From the NCBI RefSeq assembly GCF_014842075.1, contig NZ_JACYVA010000011.1, forward strand, positions 1-46,961: a DNA stretch of 46,961 bases, in the 5' to 3' direction. Positions within the stretch are counted from its first letter, which is position 1. Every line of letters starts with the position of its first letter. Below the pieces are notes generated by a model. It saw only the letters and a list, made by a program, of their open reading frames with translations. It was not told the origin of the DNA and did not search any database. This document shows, piece by piece, positions 35,402 through 43,902 of the stretch. A program made the position numbers and the translations under genes. This DNA is from Sphingomonas sp. CFBP 13720 (GTDB taxonomy: Bacteria; Pseudomonadota; Alphaproteobacteria; Sphingomonadales; Sphingomonadaceae).

Positions 35402-36262
35402 TTAGCGCGGCAGTGCGTCGATGAACGCTTGGACCGGACCCTTCAGCTCCTCGCGCGCAAGGCCCAGGGCGATGTTAGCGGTCAGCCAGCCTGCCTTGTC
35501 GCCGCAATCGTAACGCTGCCCGTCGAAGGTGAAGCCGTGGAACGGCTGCGTGCCGATCAGCTTGGCCATCGCGTCGGTCAGCTGGATCTCGCCGCCCGCA
35601 CCCGGTTCCTGCTGGTCGAGGATCTTCATGATTTCGGGCTGCAGGATGTAGCGGCCCGGGATCATCAGGTTCGACGGCGCCTTGCCCTTGGGCTTTTCGA
35701 CCAGTCCGACCACCTCGGTCAGCTTGCCGTCGATCTTGCCGGGCGAGATGATGCCGTATTTGTCGGTTTCGCTGTCGGGTACTTCGAACGCGCCGATGAC
35801 GTTGCCGCCGACCTTTTCATAGGCGCCGACCATCTGCTTCAGGAAGCCGCCGACCATCAGCTCGTCGGGCAGCAGCACCGCGAACGGCTCGTCACCGACG
35901 ATCTCGCGCGCGCACCATACCGCATGGCCGAGGCCCAGCGGCTCCTGCTGACGGACATAGACCGGTGAGCCGGGCTTCTGGCGGATGCTTTCGATCACCG
36001 ACAGCGACTTGCCGCGCGCCTTCATCGTCGCTTCCAGCTCGTAGGAAATGTCGAAATGATCCTCGAGCGCACCCTTGCCGCGGCCGGTGACGAAGATGAT
36101 CTGTTCGATCCCCGCTTCCAGCGCTTCTTCGACCGCATATTGGATCAGCGGCTTGTCGACGACGGTCAGCATTTCCTTCGGCATCGACTTGGTCGCGGGC
36201 AGGAAGCGCGTGCCGAGGCCGGCGACCGGAAAGACGGCCTTGCGAACGGGTTTGGACGACAT
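35402..36262 (-). CDS. galU: UTP--glucose-1-phosphate uridylyltransferase
   Basis: This 286-residue enzyme makes UDP-glucose from UTP and glucose 1-phosphate, a precursor for EPS and other glycans. The ATG at 36262 has GGGAG upstream; longer frames to 36334 have no conserved residues. Signature segments are RKAVFPVAGLGTRFLPATKS and MPKEMLTVVDKPLIQYAVEE. FVTGRGKGALEDHFD, PLGLGHAVWCAREIV, PFAVLLPDELM and VGLVEKPKGKAPSNLMIPGR follow, as does YDCGDKAGWLTANIALGL. All catalytic Lys/Asp/Glu positions of the GalU family are present. Repeat cluster F lies upstream of it in the region shared with the HNH-like gene. A usually chromosomal gene beside a plasmid partition operon is notable. Confidence 0.97.
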   Translation of the reverse strand: MSSKPVRKAVFPVAGLGTRFLPATKSMPKEMLTVVDKPLIQYAVEEALEAGIEQIIFVTGRGKGALEDHFDISYELEATMKARGKSLSVIESIRQKPGSPVYVRQQEPLGLGHAVWCAREIVGDEPFAVLLPDELMVGGFLKQMVGAYEKVGGNVIGAFEVPDSETDKYGIISPGKIDGKLTEVVGLVEKPKGKAPSNLMIPGRYILQPEIMKILDQQEPGAGGEIQLTDAMAKLIGTQPFHGFTFDGQRYDCGDKAGWLTANIALGLAREELKGPVQAFIDALPR

Positions 36263-36408
36263 GGGAACTCCCTTGGTTCGACTGCCGCTGCGATGCGGCA
36301 ATTCTTGAGACGCGGTAATGCAAAGAAGCCGCAATGTGTCAAATTACGATGACGATCGAACGTCATCGGCAGGCAGTGACAGGATTTTTCCGATCGATGC
36401 GACGACAG

Positions 36409-36441
36409 CGACACGTCGAGCATTCTACGTGTCGACATGTA
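36409..36441. repeat. TGTCGA repeat cluster F in the divergent galU/HNH gap
   Basis: CGACACGT (36409-36416) and ACGTGTCG (36427-36434) form an inverted pair separated by 10 bases. The right arm continues as GTCGACATGT, the same unit as in clusters A, C and D. The cluster lies between the divergent galU and HNH-like genes. Confidence 0.75.
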
Positions 36442-36510
36442 GGATTTATCGGACGGGGAGGGTGAAACCCCTTTTGTTCCCGTGCGATCTGGCCCAGAAT
36501 CAACGGCGTA

Positions 36511-37008
36511 ATGCCGATCCGTCCCGAACATGTCTTTCTGTATCCGATCGACTGGCCGCAATTGTCGCGCTTCGTGCGGTTCGTGCGGGCAGGGGGGCGG
36601 TGCGAACATTGTCGGCGGCCGCACGGGCGGCGGGTGTTCCATCTGGGGGACGGGCGGTGGTGGGACGGCGAGGCACGCTGCTGGCGCAACGGACGCGGCC
36701 GGCGGGTGCGGCGACCGGTGGAGAACCTGTTCGAACATGGCCGCTGGACCGCGGTGGTGCTGGCCTGCGCGCATCTGGATCACGATCCGGGTGAGAATGC
36801 GCTGCACCGTCTGGCGGCGCTGTGCCAGCGGTGCCACATCCTGCACGACGGTCCCGAACATCGCCGCCGCCGGTGGATGAACGCGCATTGCCGCCGCGCG
36901 CTGGGCGACCTGTTCCTGGGGCCGTATCCGATGCGGGGAGCCGACTGGATCACACCGGTATGGGTTGGGGGAAGGGCGTGCCGCGTGGCACCTCTGAACG
37001 CGCGGTAA
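36511..37008 (+). CDS. HNH-like zinc-binding protein
   Basis: This 165-residue basic protein has a zinc-ribbon-type half, RCEHCRRPHGRR (Cys-x2-Cys, about 30-41). The sequence LACAHLDHDPGENALHRLA and LCQRCHILHDGPEH (about 84-115) follow, with paired Cys-x2-Cys and the His-His/Asp residues of an HNH core. ALHRLAALCQRCHILHD matches the N-to-H motif region of HNH endonucleases. The N-terminal PIRPEHVFLYPIDWPQLSRF is a common opening in phage and plasmid-borne HNH-like proteins. Nuclease activity and target are not established. It stands alone upstream of a secreted-protein gene. Confidence 0.72.
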   Translation: MPIRPEHVFLYPIDWPQLSRFVRFVRAGGRCEHCRRPHGRRVFHLGDGRWWDGEARCWRNGRGRRVRRPVENLFEHGRWTAVVLACAHLDHDPGENALHRLAALCQRCHILHDGPEHRRRRWMNAHCRRALGDLFLGPYPMRGADWITPVWVGGRACRVAPLNAR

Positions 37009-37092
37009 CCATATGGACTAACCGGAAATTTCCGCCTGATGACCATAACCTGGGCCGGCCGTGCACCCGCGCGGACGCAAGACGGACCCAGC

Positions 37093-38577
37093 ATGACCAG
37101 TATCACGGCGAACCCGGGCGTCGCGCTCGACATGTATGAAACGGCGATCGCCAGCTATCTGATACCCGAGCTGGCAGTAACCGGCACGGACCGGATTGAG
37201 CTGACGTTCGACAACGGCTTTCGTGACGTGATCGCCGTGGACGGGCTGCGCGTTGCAACCGATGGGTCGATCACGGGCGGCACGGTCACCAGCATCGTCG
37301 AGTATCGCGACGGTGTTTCGGCGTTCGCTGTCGAGGGTCTGGCGGTGCCGGTCGCCGATCTGCTGACGTGGATCGAAGAAGGCGATTATACAGGGATCTT
37401 CGCGCAGTTGTTCCACGGCGCGACCACGCTGACCGGATTCGATCTCGACGACCGGCTCTACAGCTTCGATGGCAACGATACGATCCGGGCTGGTGCAGGC
37501 GATGACGAGATCGACGCCGGTGGTGGGATCAACGTGGTCGACGGCGGGGCAGGGGACGATGTGCTGATCCTGCCGGGCGATGCCGGGGACTACAGCCTGT
37601 TGCAAGGAGCGGACGCGCTGTTTCTCGTTTCCGCGCATGGCCGCTATCGTGTCGGCGGCGTCGAAAGTTTCTGGTTTGACGACAGCGACGTGACGCAGGC
37701 GGAACTTCCCGCCGTCACCACCGCGTTCGATGCCATGCGTTATGTTGCAAGCTATGGGGATCTGGTCGCGGCCCTTGGCAATGATGTGGGCGCGGCGGCG
37801 GCGCATTTCGTGAACCATGGCTTTGCGGAGGGACGCGATCCGCTGGCGTTCGATGCGCTGGCCTATATTGCCGCCCATGGCGATCTGCGCGCTGCGTTCG
37901 GCACCGATACGGCAGCGGCGACGCAGCATTATATCGGATGGGGCGAGGGCGAGGGGCGCAGCGCCCGGTTCGACGCGCTGTCCTATATTGCGAGCTATGC
38001 GGACCTGCGCGCGGCGCTGGGTGCCAATGCAGGGGCAGGGGCGGCGCACTATATCCGCTTCGGTGCCGCCGAAGGGCGCAGCGCCGGCTTCGACATCATC
38101 GGCTATCTGGCGTCCAATCCCGATCTGATCGCACGGTTCGGAGCCGATCGCGCCGACGCGACCGCGCATTACATCACTAGCGGTGCGGTAGGCGGACTGC
38201 GAACCGATGGCTTCGACGGTTACGGCTATCTGGCCAATTATTCCGATCTGCGAGCCGCGTTCGGTAAGGATATAACGGGGGCGATGCGCCATTTCGTCGA
38301 TGTCGGTTTCGCAGAAGGGCGCAGTGACGATTTCAATGGTCTCGAATATATCGCGTCGCACTCGGACCTGATCGCCGCTTTTGGTACCGATGCCGCTGCA
38401 GGTACCAGGCATTTCGCATTATATGGCGCGGGCGAGGGGCGTGGGATTACGTTCGATGCGCTGGCGTATGCAAGCAGCCATCCCGAGCTTGCGACCGCCT
38501 ATGGTGACGATGCCGATCTGTGGGCGCTGCATTACATCGACACGGTACGCACTGCGGCGGCAGGCGACTGGATGTAG
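37093..38577 (+). CDS. RTX-type secreted protein with seven 40-residue repeats
   Basis: This 494-residue acidic protein lacks a Sec signal, as expected for type I secretion. I chose ATG 37093 because the preceding 18 codons (from 37039) are unlike the rest. Residues 1-120 are beta-rich. About 125-160 carry RTX-like calcium-binding turns (GNDTIRAGAGDDEIDAGGG and VVDGGAGDDVLIL). A DYSLL-to-VGGVESFWFDD segment shared with the subtilase follows. Residues 212-493 are seven tandem 40-residue repeats with consensus FDxLxYIASYxDLxxAFGxD, and then xxxHYIxxGxxEGR. Its function is unknown. It converges with the regulator gene and resembles the C-terminal half of the subtilase. Confidence 0.85.
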   Translation: MTSITANPGVALDMYETAIASYLIPELAVTGTDRIELTFDNGFRDVIAVDGLRVATDGSITGGTVTSIVEYRDGVSAFAVEGLAVPVADLLTWIEEGDYTGIFAQLFHGATTLTGFDLDDRLYSFDGNDTIRAGAGDDEIDAGGGINVVDGGAGDDVLILPGDAGDYSLLQGADALFLVSAHGRYRVGGVESFWFDDSDVTQAELPAVTTAFDAMRYVASYGDLVAALGNDVGAAAAHFVNHGFAEGRDPLAFDALAYIAAHGDLRAAFGTDTAAATQHYIGWGEGEGRSARFDALSYIASYADLRAALGANAGAGAAHYIRFGAAEGRSAGFDIIGYLASNPDLIARFGADRADATAHYITSGAVGGLRTDGFDGYGYLANYSDLRAAFGKDITGAMRHFVDVGFAEGRSDDFNGLEYIASHSDLIAAFGTDAAAGTRHFALYGAGEGRGITFDALAYASSHPELATAYGDDADLWALHYIDTVRTAAAGDWM

Positions 38578-38587
38578 CGGTCACGTC

Positions 38588-38618
38588 CCCGGCGTGCGGC
38601 AAGGGATCGTGCGCCGGG
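38588..38618. terminator. Hairpin between the convergent repeat-protein and regulator genes
   Basis: CCCGGCG (38588-38594) pairs with CGCCGGG (38612-38618) around a 17-base loop, in the 45 bases between the two converging stops. It is a plausible shared terminator, without an obvious T-run. Confidence 0.5.
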
Positions 38619-38622
38619 CCGG

Positions 38623-39450
38623 TCACTCCGTGGCGGGCAACAGCCGGCGCAGGCCGGGCGGTGTCGCGCCCTGAAGCGACAGATGGCGCAGCGGGTCCGA
38701 GGGGTCGGCACGCAGCGCGACCAGACGGATGTCGGCAGCAACCGCGCTGTGGAAGACGCAGCTTAGAAACACGCTGTCGGTCCATACCGCGTTGAGAACG
38801 CTGGCCATATCCTTCGACAATTGCGCGACCAGATATTCGCATCCGTCGATGATCAGGATCAGCCCCAGCCCCGGCCAGCGCGATCCGACCAGTTCGGTGG
38901 ACTCGCGGTTGAACGGCATGCCCGGCTCGGCGTAGCGTTCCTCATAGGCGATACCGGCAACGGTCACGCCACGCGTCCGGGCGGCGTCCACCTCCGGGCG
39001 CAACAGGTCGTAGATCTGCGGGAAAAAGTCGAACAGAACGATTTCGTCGGCACGGTTCAGCATGTCGCGGGCGCGTTCGATCACCTGCGGCGCGCTGTGG
39101 ATCGAATAGACGCGCTCGTCGCTGGAGGGCTCATGGACGCGTTCCAGCGCATCCAGCGCGCCGGTCGAACGCCGGTCGAACGCCGTACGCAGCAGCCCCA
39201 GCAACTGACGCGGCGGCAGCGGACTGTAGGTTCGTTTTTCGCTAGCATCGTCGCTGACGAGCACGGCCCCTTTCTGGGTCAGCGTCGCCAGCCCCTGATA
39301 GACGTTGGCCGGAGCCTTTCCCACCAGCTGTGACAGGCGGTATCCTGACGCCGGACCATGACGCAGCAATTCGCAATAGATCCGCGATTCCAGATCCGTA
39401 AATCCGAGGCTGGTGAGTGCGCCTTCGGGTGCGATCGGTTCCAATTTCAT
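38623..39450 (-). CDS. TrmB-like winged-helix transcriptional regulator
   Basis: This 275-residue protein has an N-terminal winged helix of the TrmB type: LTSLGFTDLESRIYCELLRH, GPASGYRLSQLVGKAPANVY and GLATLTQKGAVLVSDD (about 13-66). A C-terminal region of about 180 residues looks like the ligand-binding/PLD-like TrmB_C domain (EIVLFDFFPQIYDLLRPEVD, WPGLGLILIIDGCEYLVAQL). TrmB proteins usually sense sugars and regulate adjacent transport or catabolic genes. It lies between two genes for repeat-bearing secreted proteins, diverges from the subtilase across ~217 bases, and probably controls one or both. Confidence 0.82.
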   Translation of the reverse strand: MKLEPIAPEGALTSLGFTDLESRIYCELLRHGPASGYRLSQLVGKAPANVYQGLATLTQKGAVLVSDDASEKRTYSPLPPRQLLGLLRTAFDRRSTGALDALERVHEPSSDERVYSIHSAPQVIERARDMLNRADEIVLFDFFPQIYDLLRPEVDAARTRGVTVAGIAYEERYAEPGMPFNRESTELVGSRWPGLGLILIIDGCEYLVAQLSKDMASVLNAVWTDSVFLSCVFHSAVAADIRLVALRADPSDPLRHLSLQGATPPGLRRLLPATE

Positions 39451-39520
39451 ATCTCCGGTTCGTACCGCAGCTGCGGATTAACAGCTCAGCCCATAGCAGG
39501 CCGTCATACATAAATACTGA

Positions 39521-39549
39521 TTGACATGCTGTTAGCAGTAGTCACTACT
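39521..39549. promoter_or_regulatory. Adjacent dyads and -35-like element in the regulator/subtilase gap
   Basis: TTGACA (39521-39526) is followed by the dyad TGCT-GTT-AGCA (39527-39537) and, directly overlapping, AGTAGT-C-ACTACT (39537-39549). An outer arm TTAACAGC lies near 39478. They lie in the divergent gap and are candidate operators for the regulator encoded at 38623-39450. The -10 position cannot be fixed. Confidence 0.4.
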
Positions 39550-39667
39550 CACCCGCAACGTAGGTCGCGGTTCGTTCCACGACCCGTTGATATTCGGCGA
39601 CAATTAGGTCGGCGGCGAATCTGCCGGCGGACGCTAGGCATCAACGTACATGCAGGGAGACAAGGCG

Positions 39668-42600
39668 ATGGCGATGAACGATATTGGTCGGGCAACCATT
39701 CGGGCGACGATCGCAGGGTGGGACGAAACCGGGAACACGGGCGCTGCGGGTCAGCCGCAATATGGTCTGATGGATGCTGGTCCAACGGCAGCGACCGTTG
39801 CCATCGCATCGCTGGGTCTGGCTGATCCGGAAGCGGCGGGCCAGTGGCATCTGGGCAAGCTGGGCGATATCGCCAAGATTTGGGAAGACTATACCGGCAA
39901 GGGCGTGAAGGTCGGCGTGTACGATTCCGGCGTGCAGTACGGCCATTACGATCTAGCATCCAATTACGACGCGAGCCTGCACGTCACGATCGACGGCAAG
40001 ACCTATGACGGGGACTATTCGCCTCTGTCGGGCGCGCACGGCACGTCAGTGGCCGGACTGATCGCAGCGGCTCGCAACGGCGTCGGCACCGTGGGCGTCG
40101 CCTATGACGCTACCCTGACCGGGGTGAACATCTTCGACCCCTATTCGGGCGGCAAGCTGAACCCCGGCATCTATATCAACGCCGCAGACGACAGCCTGTT
40201 CATCGAGGCAATGCGCCAGACGAACAAGTTCGACGTCGTTAATCACAGCTGGGGCTCAACTGCCAGCCTGTATGGCAGCACGTTCAGCCGCGGCGTCGAA
40301 GGTACCGGTGCCTATCAGATCGCACAGGCGGTCACCTATGCCGCTGAAACCGGACGTGATGGCCTCGGTACCATTCAGCTCAATGCGGCCGGCAACAACT
40401 CGATCGACGCACAGGGTGATTCCAGCCACACCGATCGCCACTGGATTTCGGTTGGTGCCTATCGCGAGGTCGACGGACTGGCGTCGAACTACAGCTCGCG
40501 CGGCGCCTCCCTATTGGTGTCCGCGCCATCGAACGATCTGGCGGTGATCGGCGGTACCGGCGTCGTCGCCACCGACCTGCTCGGTAAGGACGGCTATAAC
40601 CTCATCGGCGATCCCGGCGGGCGACTTGACTATACCGACCAGTTCGGGGGGACGTCCGCCGCTAGCCCGATCGCGGCCGGGGTGGTCACGCTGATGCTAG
40701 ACGCCAATGCCGGTCTGGGCTGGCGCGACGTGTCCAACATCCTCGCCAATTCGGCAAAGCTGCCGATCGCGTTCGATCTGCAGGCGCGCAACCTTGCCTA
40801 TACCGATCCGGTCGACGGTTTTTCGGGTACAGCACGCATGAACGAAAGCCGGTTCGTCGTGTCCGGCGCGGGGAGCAACACCCAATCGAACGGCGGCGGA
40901 CTGCATTACAGCACCGATTACGGCTATGGTGCGATCGATGCTTTTGCCGCCGTCCGCATGGCGGAAGTGTGGTCGCTATTCGGTGATGCGAAGACGAGCG
41001 CGAACGAGGTCCATTATGCTTCTACGGTGTTCGAGACAAACCTTTTATCCGGGGGCGACAGCACGATCGATTTCACTACCGCATGGGACCGGTTCGAAGG
41101 CAATCAGGTCGGGTATGAATTCGCGATTACTGATGCCGATATCGATCTAGAGCATGTCGATATGACAATCACCTATACGTCGCTGGTGGATTTCACTGAA
41201 TATGGCCTGCCTGGCCTGTTCCCCTATGACTTTGGTGCTAATCGCCTAAAGCTGACGGCGCCGGACGGGACCTCGGCGTTTGTCGATACGCTACAGGGAT
41301 TCGGTCTGAATTCCGCCGAGCGGCAAAGTTTTACCTTCGGTTTCGCGAATTTTCGTGGCGTCAGTGCGGTGGGTACGTGGAAAATCGAACTCGAAGCGAC
41401 GAACAACGGTGTCACGACCATTCATAACGTCAAGCTGGACCTGTACGGTTCTGCTCCGACTGCGAACGACGTGTTCACCTATACCGACGAGTTCGCAACG
41501 ATGGCGGCGATCGCCGGCGAAGCGGGTCGGCGGACGCTGGTGGACAGCGACGGCGGGATCGACTGGATCAACGCAGCGGCGGTGACCAGCAACGTGTCGC
41601 TGTCGCTGATCGAGGGGACGTCGACCAGCATCGGCGGGGCCAGCTTCACCATCGCCACGGGGTCGGTGATCGAACATGCGGTGACCGGTGACGGCAACGA
41701 CACGCTGACGGGCAACGCACTGGACAACGAACTGCGCGGCATGCGCGGCGACGACACGCTGTTCGGCAATGCGGGCAACGACCGGCTGTACGGCGGTGCC
41801 GGCAACGACCAGCTGTTCGGCGGCGTGGGCAACGACCTGCTCGACGGCGGCGCCGGCATCGATTTCCTGAGCGGCGGCGCGGGCGATGATATCTATGTCG
41901 TCGATACGACCGACGACCAGATCAGCGAGTTCGGCGGCAGCGGCAGCGACACCGTGCGTTCGTCGGTATCGTGGACACTGGCTGCGGGACTGGAGAACCT
42001 GACGCTGACCGGCAGCGCGGCGATCAATGCCACCGGCAATGCCGGCGACAACCTGATCGTCGGCAATGCCGGGGCCAACCGCCTGTCAGGCGGGGCGGGC
42101 AACGACACGATCGCGACGGTGGCTGGTGCGATGCTGATCGCGCCAGGCGGCGGATCGGACACGGTCGATGGCGGATCGGGCGTCGACACGCTGCACATCG
42201 GCGGGGTGCGCTCGGACTACCAGCTGCTGACCAGCGGCGAGCGTACGTTCGTCGTGAGCGAGCGCGGTGCGATCGAGATGACCGGCGTCGAGCAGGTGCA
42301 GCTGGGCCATGGTGGCACGACGACGCTGGCGGGTGCCGGTCTGACCGCATTCGACGGTCTGGCCTATATCGCCAGCTACAGCGACCTGCGCGTCGCGTTC
42401 GGGGCGGACGCGGCACAGGGCGTGGCGCATTTCACGACCTTCGGTTTCGGCGAAGGCCGCAGCCTGACGTTCAATGCGCTCGACTATATCGCATCCTATG
42501 GCGATCTGATCGCGGCGTTCGGGACGGATGCGACCGCGGGTGCCAGCCACTTCATCACCTTCGGCGCGACCGAAGGGCGCAGCAGCAGCTTCGATGGCTG

Positions 42601-43000
42601 GGCGTATCTCGCCTCGTACGGCGACTTGATCTCGGCGTTCGGCGCGGACGAGACGGCAGCGGCGCGTCACTATATCGAGTGGGGCGTGAACGAAGGCCGC
42701 GGCACGACCTTCGACGCGGCGGCCTATGCTGCGGCCAATACCGACCTGTTGGCGACCTATGGCAATGACGGGGAGGCACTGGCGCGTCACTATGTGACGT
42801 GGGGCTATGCCGAAGGCCGGACGTTCGGCGTTGCGGCGGCTCCGGCCAATGCGGCCGCGCCGACTGTCGTAGCGGCGGCGACGTTCGCGACGAGCATCGC
42901 AACCCCGGCCAACGACGTCGCGTCGTTCGCCGACGATGCCGGGCTGTGGACCGATGCCGGCTTCCACGGCCTCTACACCGACGCGTTCGGCTTCGCCTGA
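39668..43000 (+). CDS. Subtilisin-like protease with P domain, RTX motifs and 40-residue repeats
   Basis: This 1110-residue protein starts at ATG 39668 (GGGAGA upstream). The S8 peptidase domain has Asp86 (VGVYDSGVQYG), His124 (AHGTSVAGLIAA) and Ser330 (GGTSAASPIAAG). A P/proprotein-convertase domain follows (about 450-600, VGTWKIELEATNNGV). RTX-like nonapeptides come next (about 675-745; GNDTLTGNALDNELRGMRGD, LYGGAGNDQLFGGVGND). Residues 895-1054 hold four 40-residue repeats of the FDxLxYIASYxDLxxAFGxD type. There is no Sec signal, which fits type I secretion; no cognate transporter is in the window. It probably degrades or processes proteins outside the cell, with calcium-stabilised folding. 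Confidence 0.9.
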   Translation: MAMNDIGRATIRATIAGWDETGNTGAAGQPQYGLMDAGPTAATVAIASLGLADPEAAGQWHLGKLGDIAKIWEDYTGKGVKVGVYDSGVQYGHYDLASNYDASLHVTIDGKTYDGDYSPLSGAHGTSVAGLIAAARNGVGTVGVAYDATLTGVNIFDPYSGGKLNPGIYINAADDSLFIEAMRQTNKFDVVNHSWGSTASLYGSTFSRGVEGTGAYQIAQAVTYAAETGRDGLGTIQLNAAGNNSIDAQGDSSHTDRHWISVGAYREVDGLASNYSSRGASLLVSAPSNDLAVIGGTGVVATDLLGKDGYNLIGDPGGRLDYTDQFGGTSAASPIAAGVVTLMLDANAGLGWRDVSNILANSAKLPIAFDLQARNLAYTDPVDGFSGTARMNESRFVVSGAGSNTQSNGGGLHYSTDYGYGAIDAFAAVRMAEVWSLFGDAKTSANEVHYASTVFETNLLSGGDSTIDFTTAWDRFEGNQVGYEFAITDADIDLEHVDMTITYTSLVDFTEYGLPGLFPYDFGANRLKLTAPDGTSAFVDTLQGFGLNSAERQSFTFGFANFRGVSAVGTWKIELEATNNGVTTIHNVKLDLYGSAPTANDVFTYTDEFATMAAIAGEAGRRTLVDSDGGIDWINAAAVTSNVSLSLIEGTSTSIGGASFTIATGSVIEHAVTGDGNDTLTGNALDNELRGMRGDDTLFGNAGNDRLYGGAGNDQLFGGVGNDLLDGGAGIDFLSGGAGDDIYVVDTTDDQISEFGGSGSDTVRSSVSWTLAAGLENLTLTGSAAINATGNAGDNLIVGNAGANRLSGGAGNDTIATVAGAMLIAPGGGSDTVDGGSGVDTLHIGGVRSDYQLLTSGERTFVVSERGAIEMTGVEQVQLGHGGTTTLAGAGLTAFDGLAYIASYSDLRVAFGADAAQGVAHFTTFGFGEGRSLTFNALDYIASYGDLIAAFGTDATAGASHFITFGATEGRSSSFDGWAYLASYGDLISAFGADETAAARHYIEWGVNEGRGTTFDAAAYAAANTDLLATYGNDGEALARHYVTWGYAEGRTFGVAAAPANAAAPTVVAAATFATSIATPANDVASFADDAGLWTDAGFHGLYTDAFGFA

Positions 43001-43013
43001 CGCGCGACCCGAA

Positions 43014-43047
43014 GCGGGCCGTCCCTCATCACCCAAGGGCGGCCCGC
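43014..43047 (+). terminator. Hairpin after the subtilase gene
   Basis: GCGGGCCGTCCCT (43014-43026) pairs with AGGGCGGCCCGC (43036-43047) except for one bulged base, around a 9-base loop, 14 bases after the subtilase stop. No T-run follows. Confidence 0.6.
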
Positions 43048-43295
43048 CGGGATCGCAGACGCGCTGGTTGCCGGTCGGCAGAGACCGAACCCGCGATAGC
43101 TTGTCGATCATGTACCGTTCGGCATCGGCGATCTGTGTTACCCACAATTCGCGTACCGTCCGACCCGTTACGACCCTGCAGGATCGCGTCGTTCCATCCA
43201 GCGATATCGCCGTGAAGTTCGAACGTCGGGCGACCGCCGTTACCTTGCGTCCAACCGGTGATCGCGCGACTATCCGTGCAGGATCAGGAGGTTTC

Positions 43296-43508
43296 GTGGC
43301 GAACGATTTTCCGCAGGGCACGGTACACGAAGCCGGTGATGACCTTCGGACCGCGTTGCGATCGGACCCGGCGGTGCTGCGGCGCTGGGAAAGTCTGACA
43401 CCGCTGGGCCGCAACGAGTTCCTCTGCTGGATCGAGGATGCGAAACAGCCGGCGACGCGCCAGCGCCGCATCGAACGGACCTTTGACGAGGTGCGCGGGG
43501 GCAAGTAG
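43296..43508 (+). CDS. Small YdeI/OmpD-associated family protein
   Basis: This 70-residue protein starts at GTG 43296, just after a perfect AGGAGG Shine-Dalgarno. Its C-terminal core matches the YdeI/OmpD-associated (PF13376) pattern: AVLRRWESLTPLGRNEFLCW, followed by IEDAKQPATRQRRIERTFDE. Members often end with a Cys-rich RPCCWPGC tail, absent here (it ends EVRGGK). The function is poorly defined; E. coli YdeI family members have been linked to peptide resistance. It stands alone between the subtilase and the esterase-like gene. Confidence 0.8.
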   Translation: MANDFPQGTVHEAGDDLRTALRSDPAVLRRWESLTPLGRNEFLCWIEDAKQPATRQRRIERTFDEVRGGK

Positions 43509-43902
43509 CGTCCCTGTTGCTGGGTGGGCTGCATTCATCGCACCGACAAGTTGCTAGGCCGCTGGCAACAGGCGGTGCTGATCGACCGGAAGGCGAGGGA
43601 CGGCGGCTAGCGTTGTAGGTTTGATGAAGCCGTTTTCGGGATCGCACGTACGGCCGGTCCGTGGCGTATCCGTTGGAGCGGTTCGGCACTCGGAACATGG
43701 TGTTCCGGCGCCCCTGCGAAGGGCATGCTGCCGATGTCTTCGAGCGCATCTTCCTACCTACGGTGCTTGCGACCCAGCTGTGGCCGGACGATCTTGAATG
43801 CGGTGGCGGGGCGGTAAATGTTGCGCCGCTTGGAAGCGGGGCATCTGTCCGCGTTCCCTTCCCCCATCGACACGTAGATCGGGATCGCTACAGATCGCCG
43901 CC
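43509..43902 (+). other. Intergenic stretch; no gene recognised
   Basis: About 390 bases without a supportable gene or clear promoter. Both strands contain open frames, but their translations have no recognisable motifs and look like shadows. CGACACG at about 43869-43875 resembles half of the TGTCGA repeat unit but is isolated. Confidence 0.35.

Noticed and set aside
37726..38574. Regular 120-base repetition that could suggest a CRISPR-like or tandem DNA array
   Set aside because: The repeats are in frame, vary at DNA level and encode a 40-residue protein repeat; there are no unique spacers.
43270..43749. A 159-codon minus-strand frame
   Set aside because: It overlaps the YdeI-type gene, which has a perfect AGGAGG and family motifs on the plus strand, and its translation is Arg/Ser/Pro-rich without motifs.
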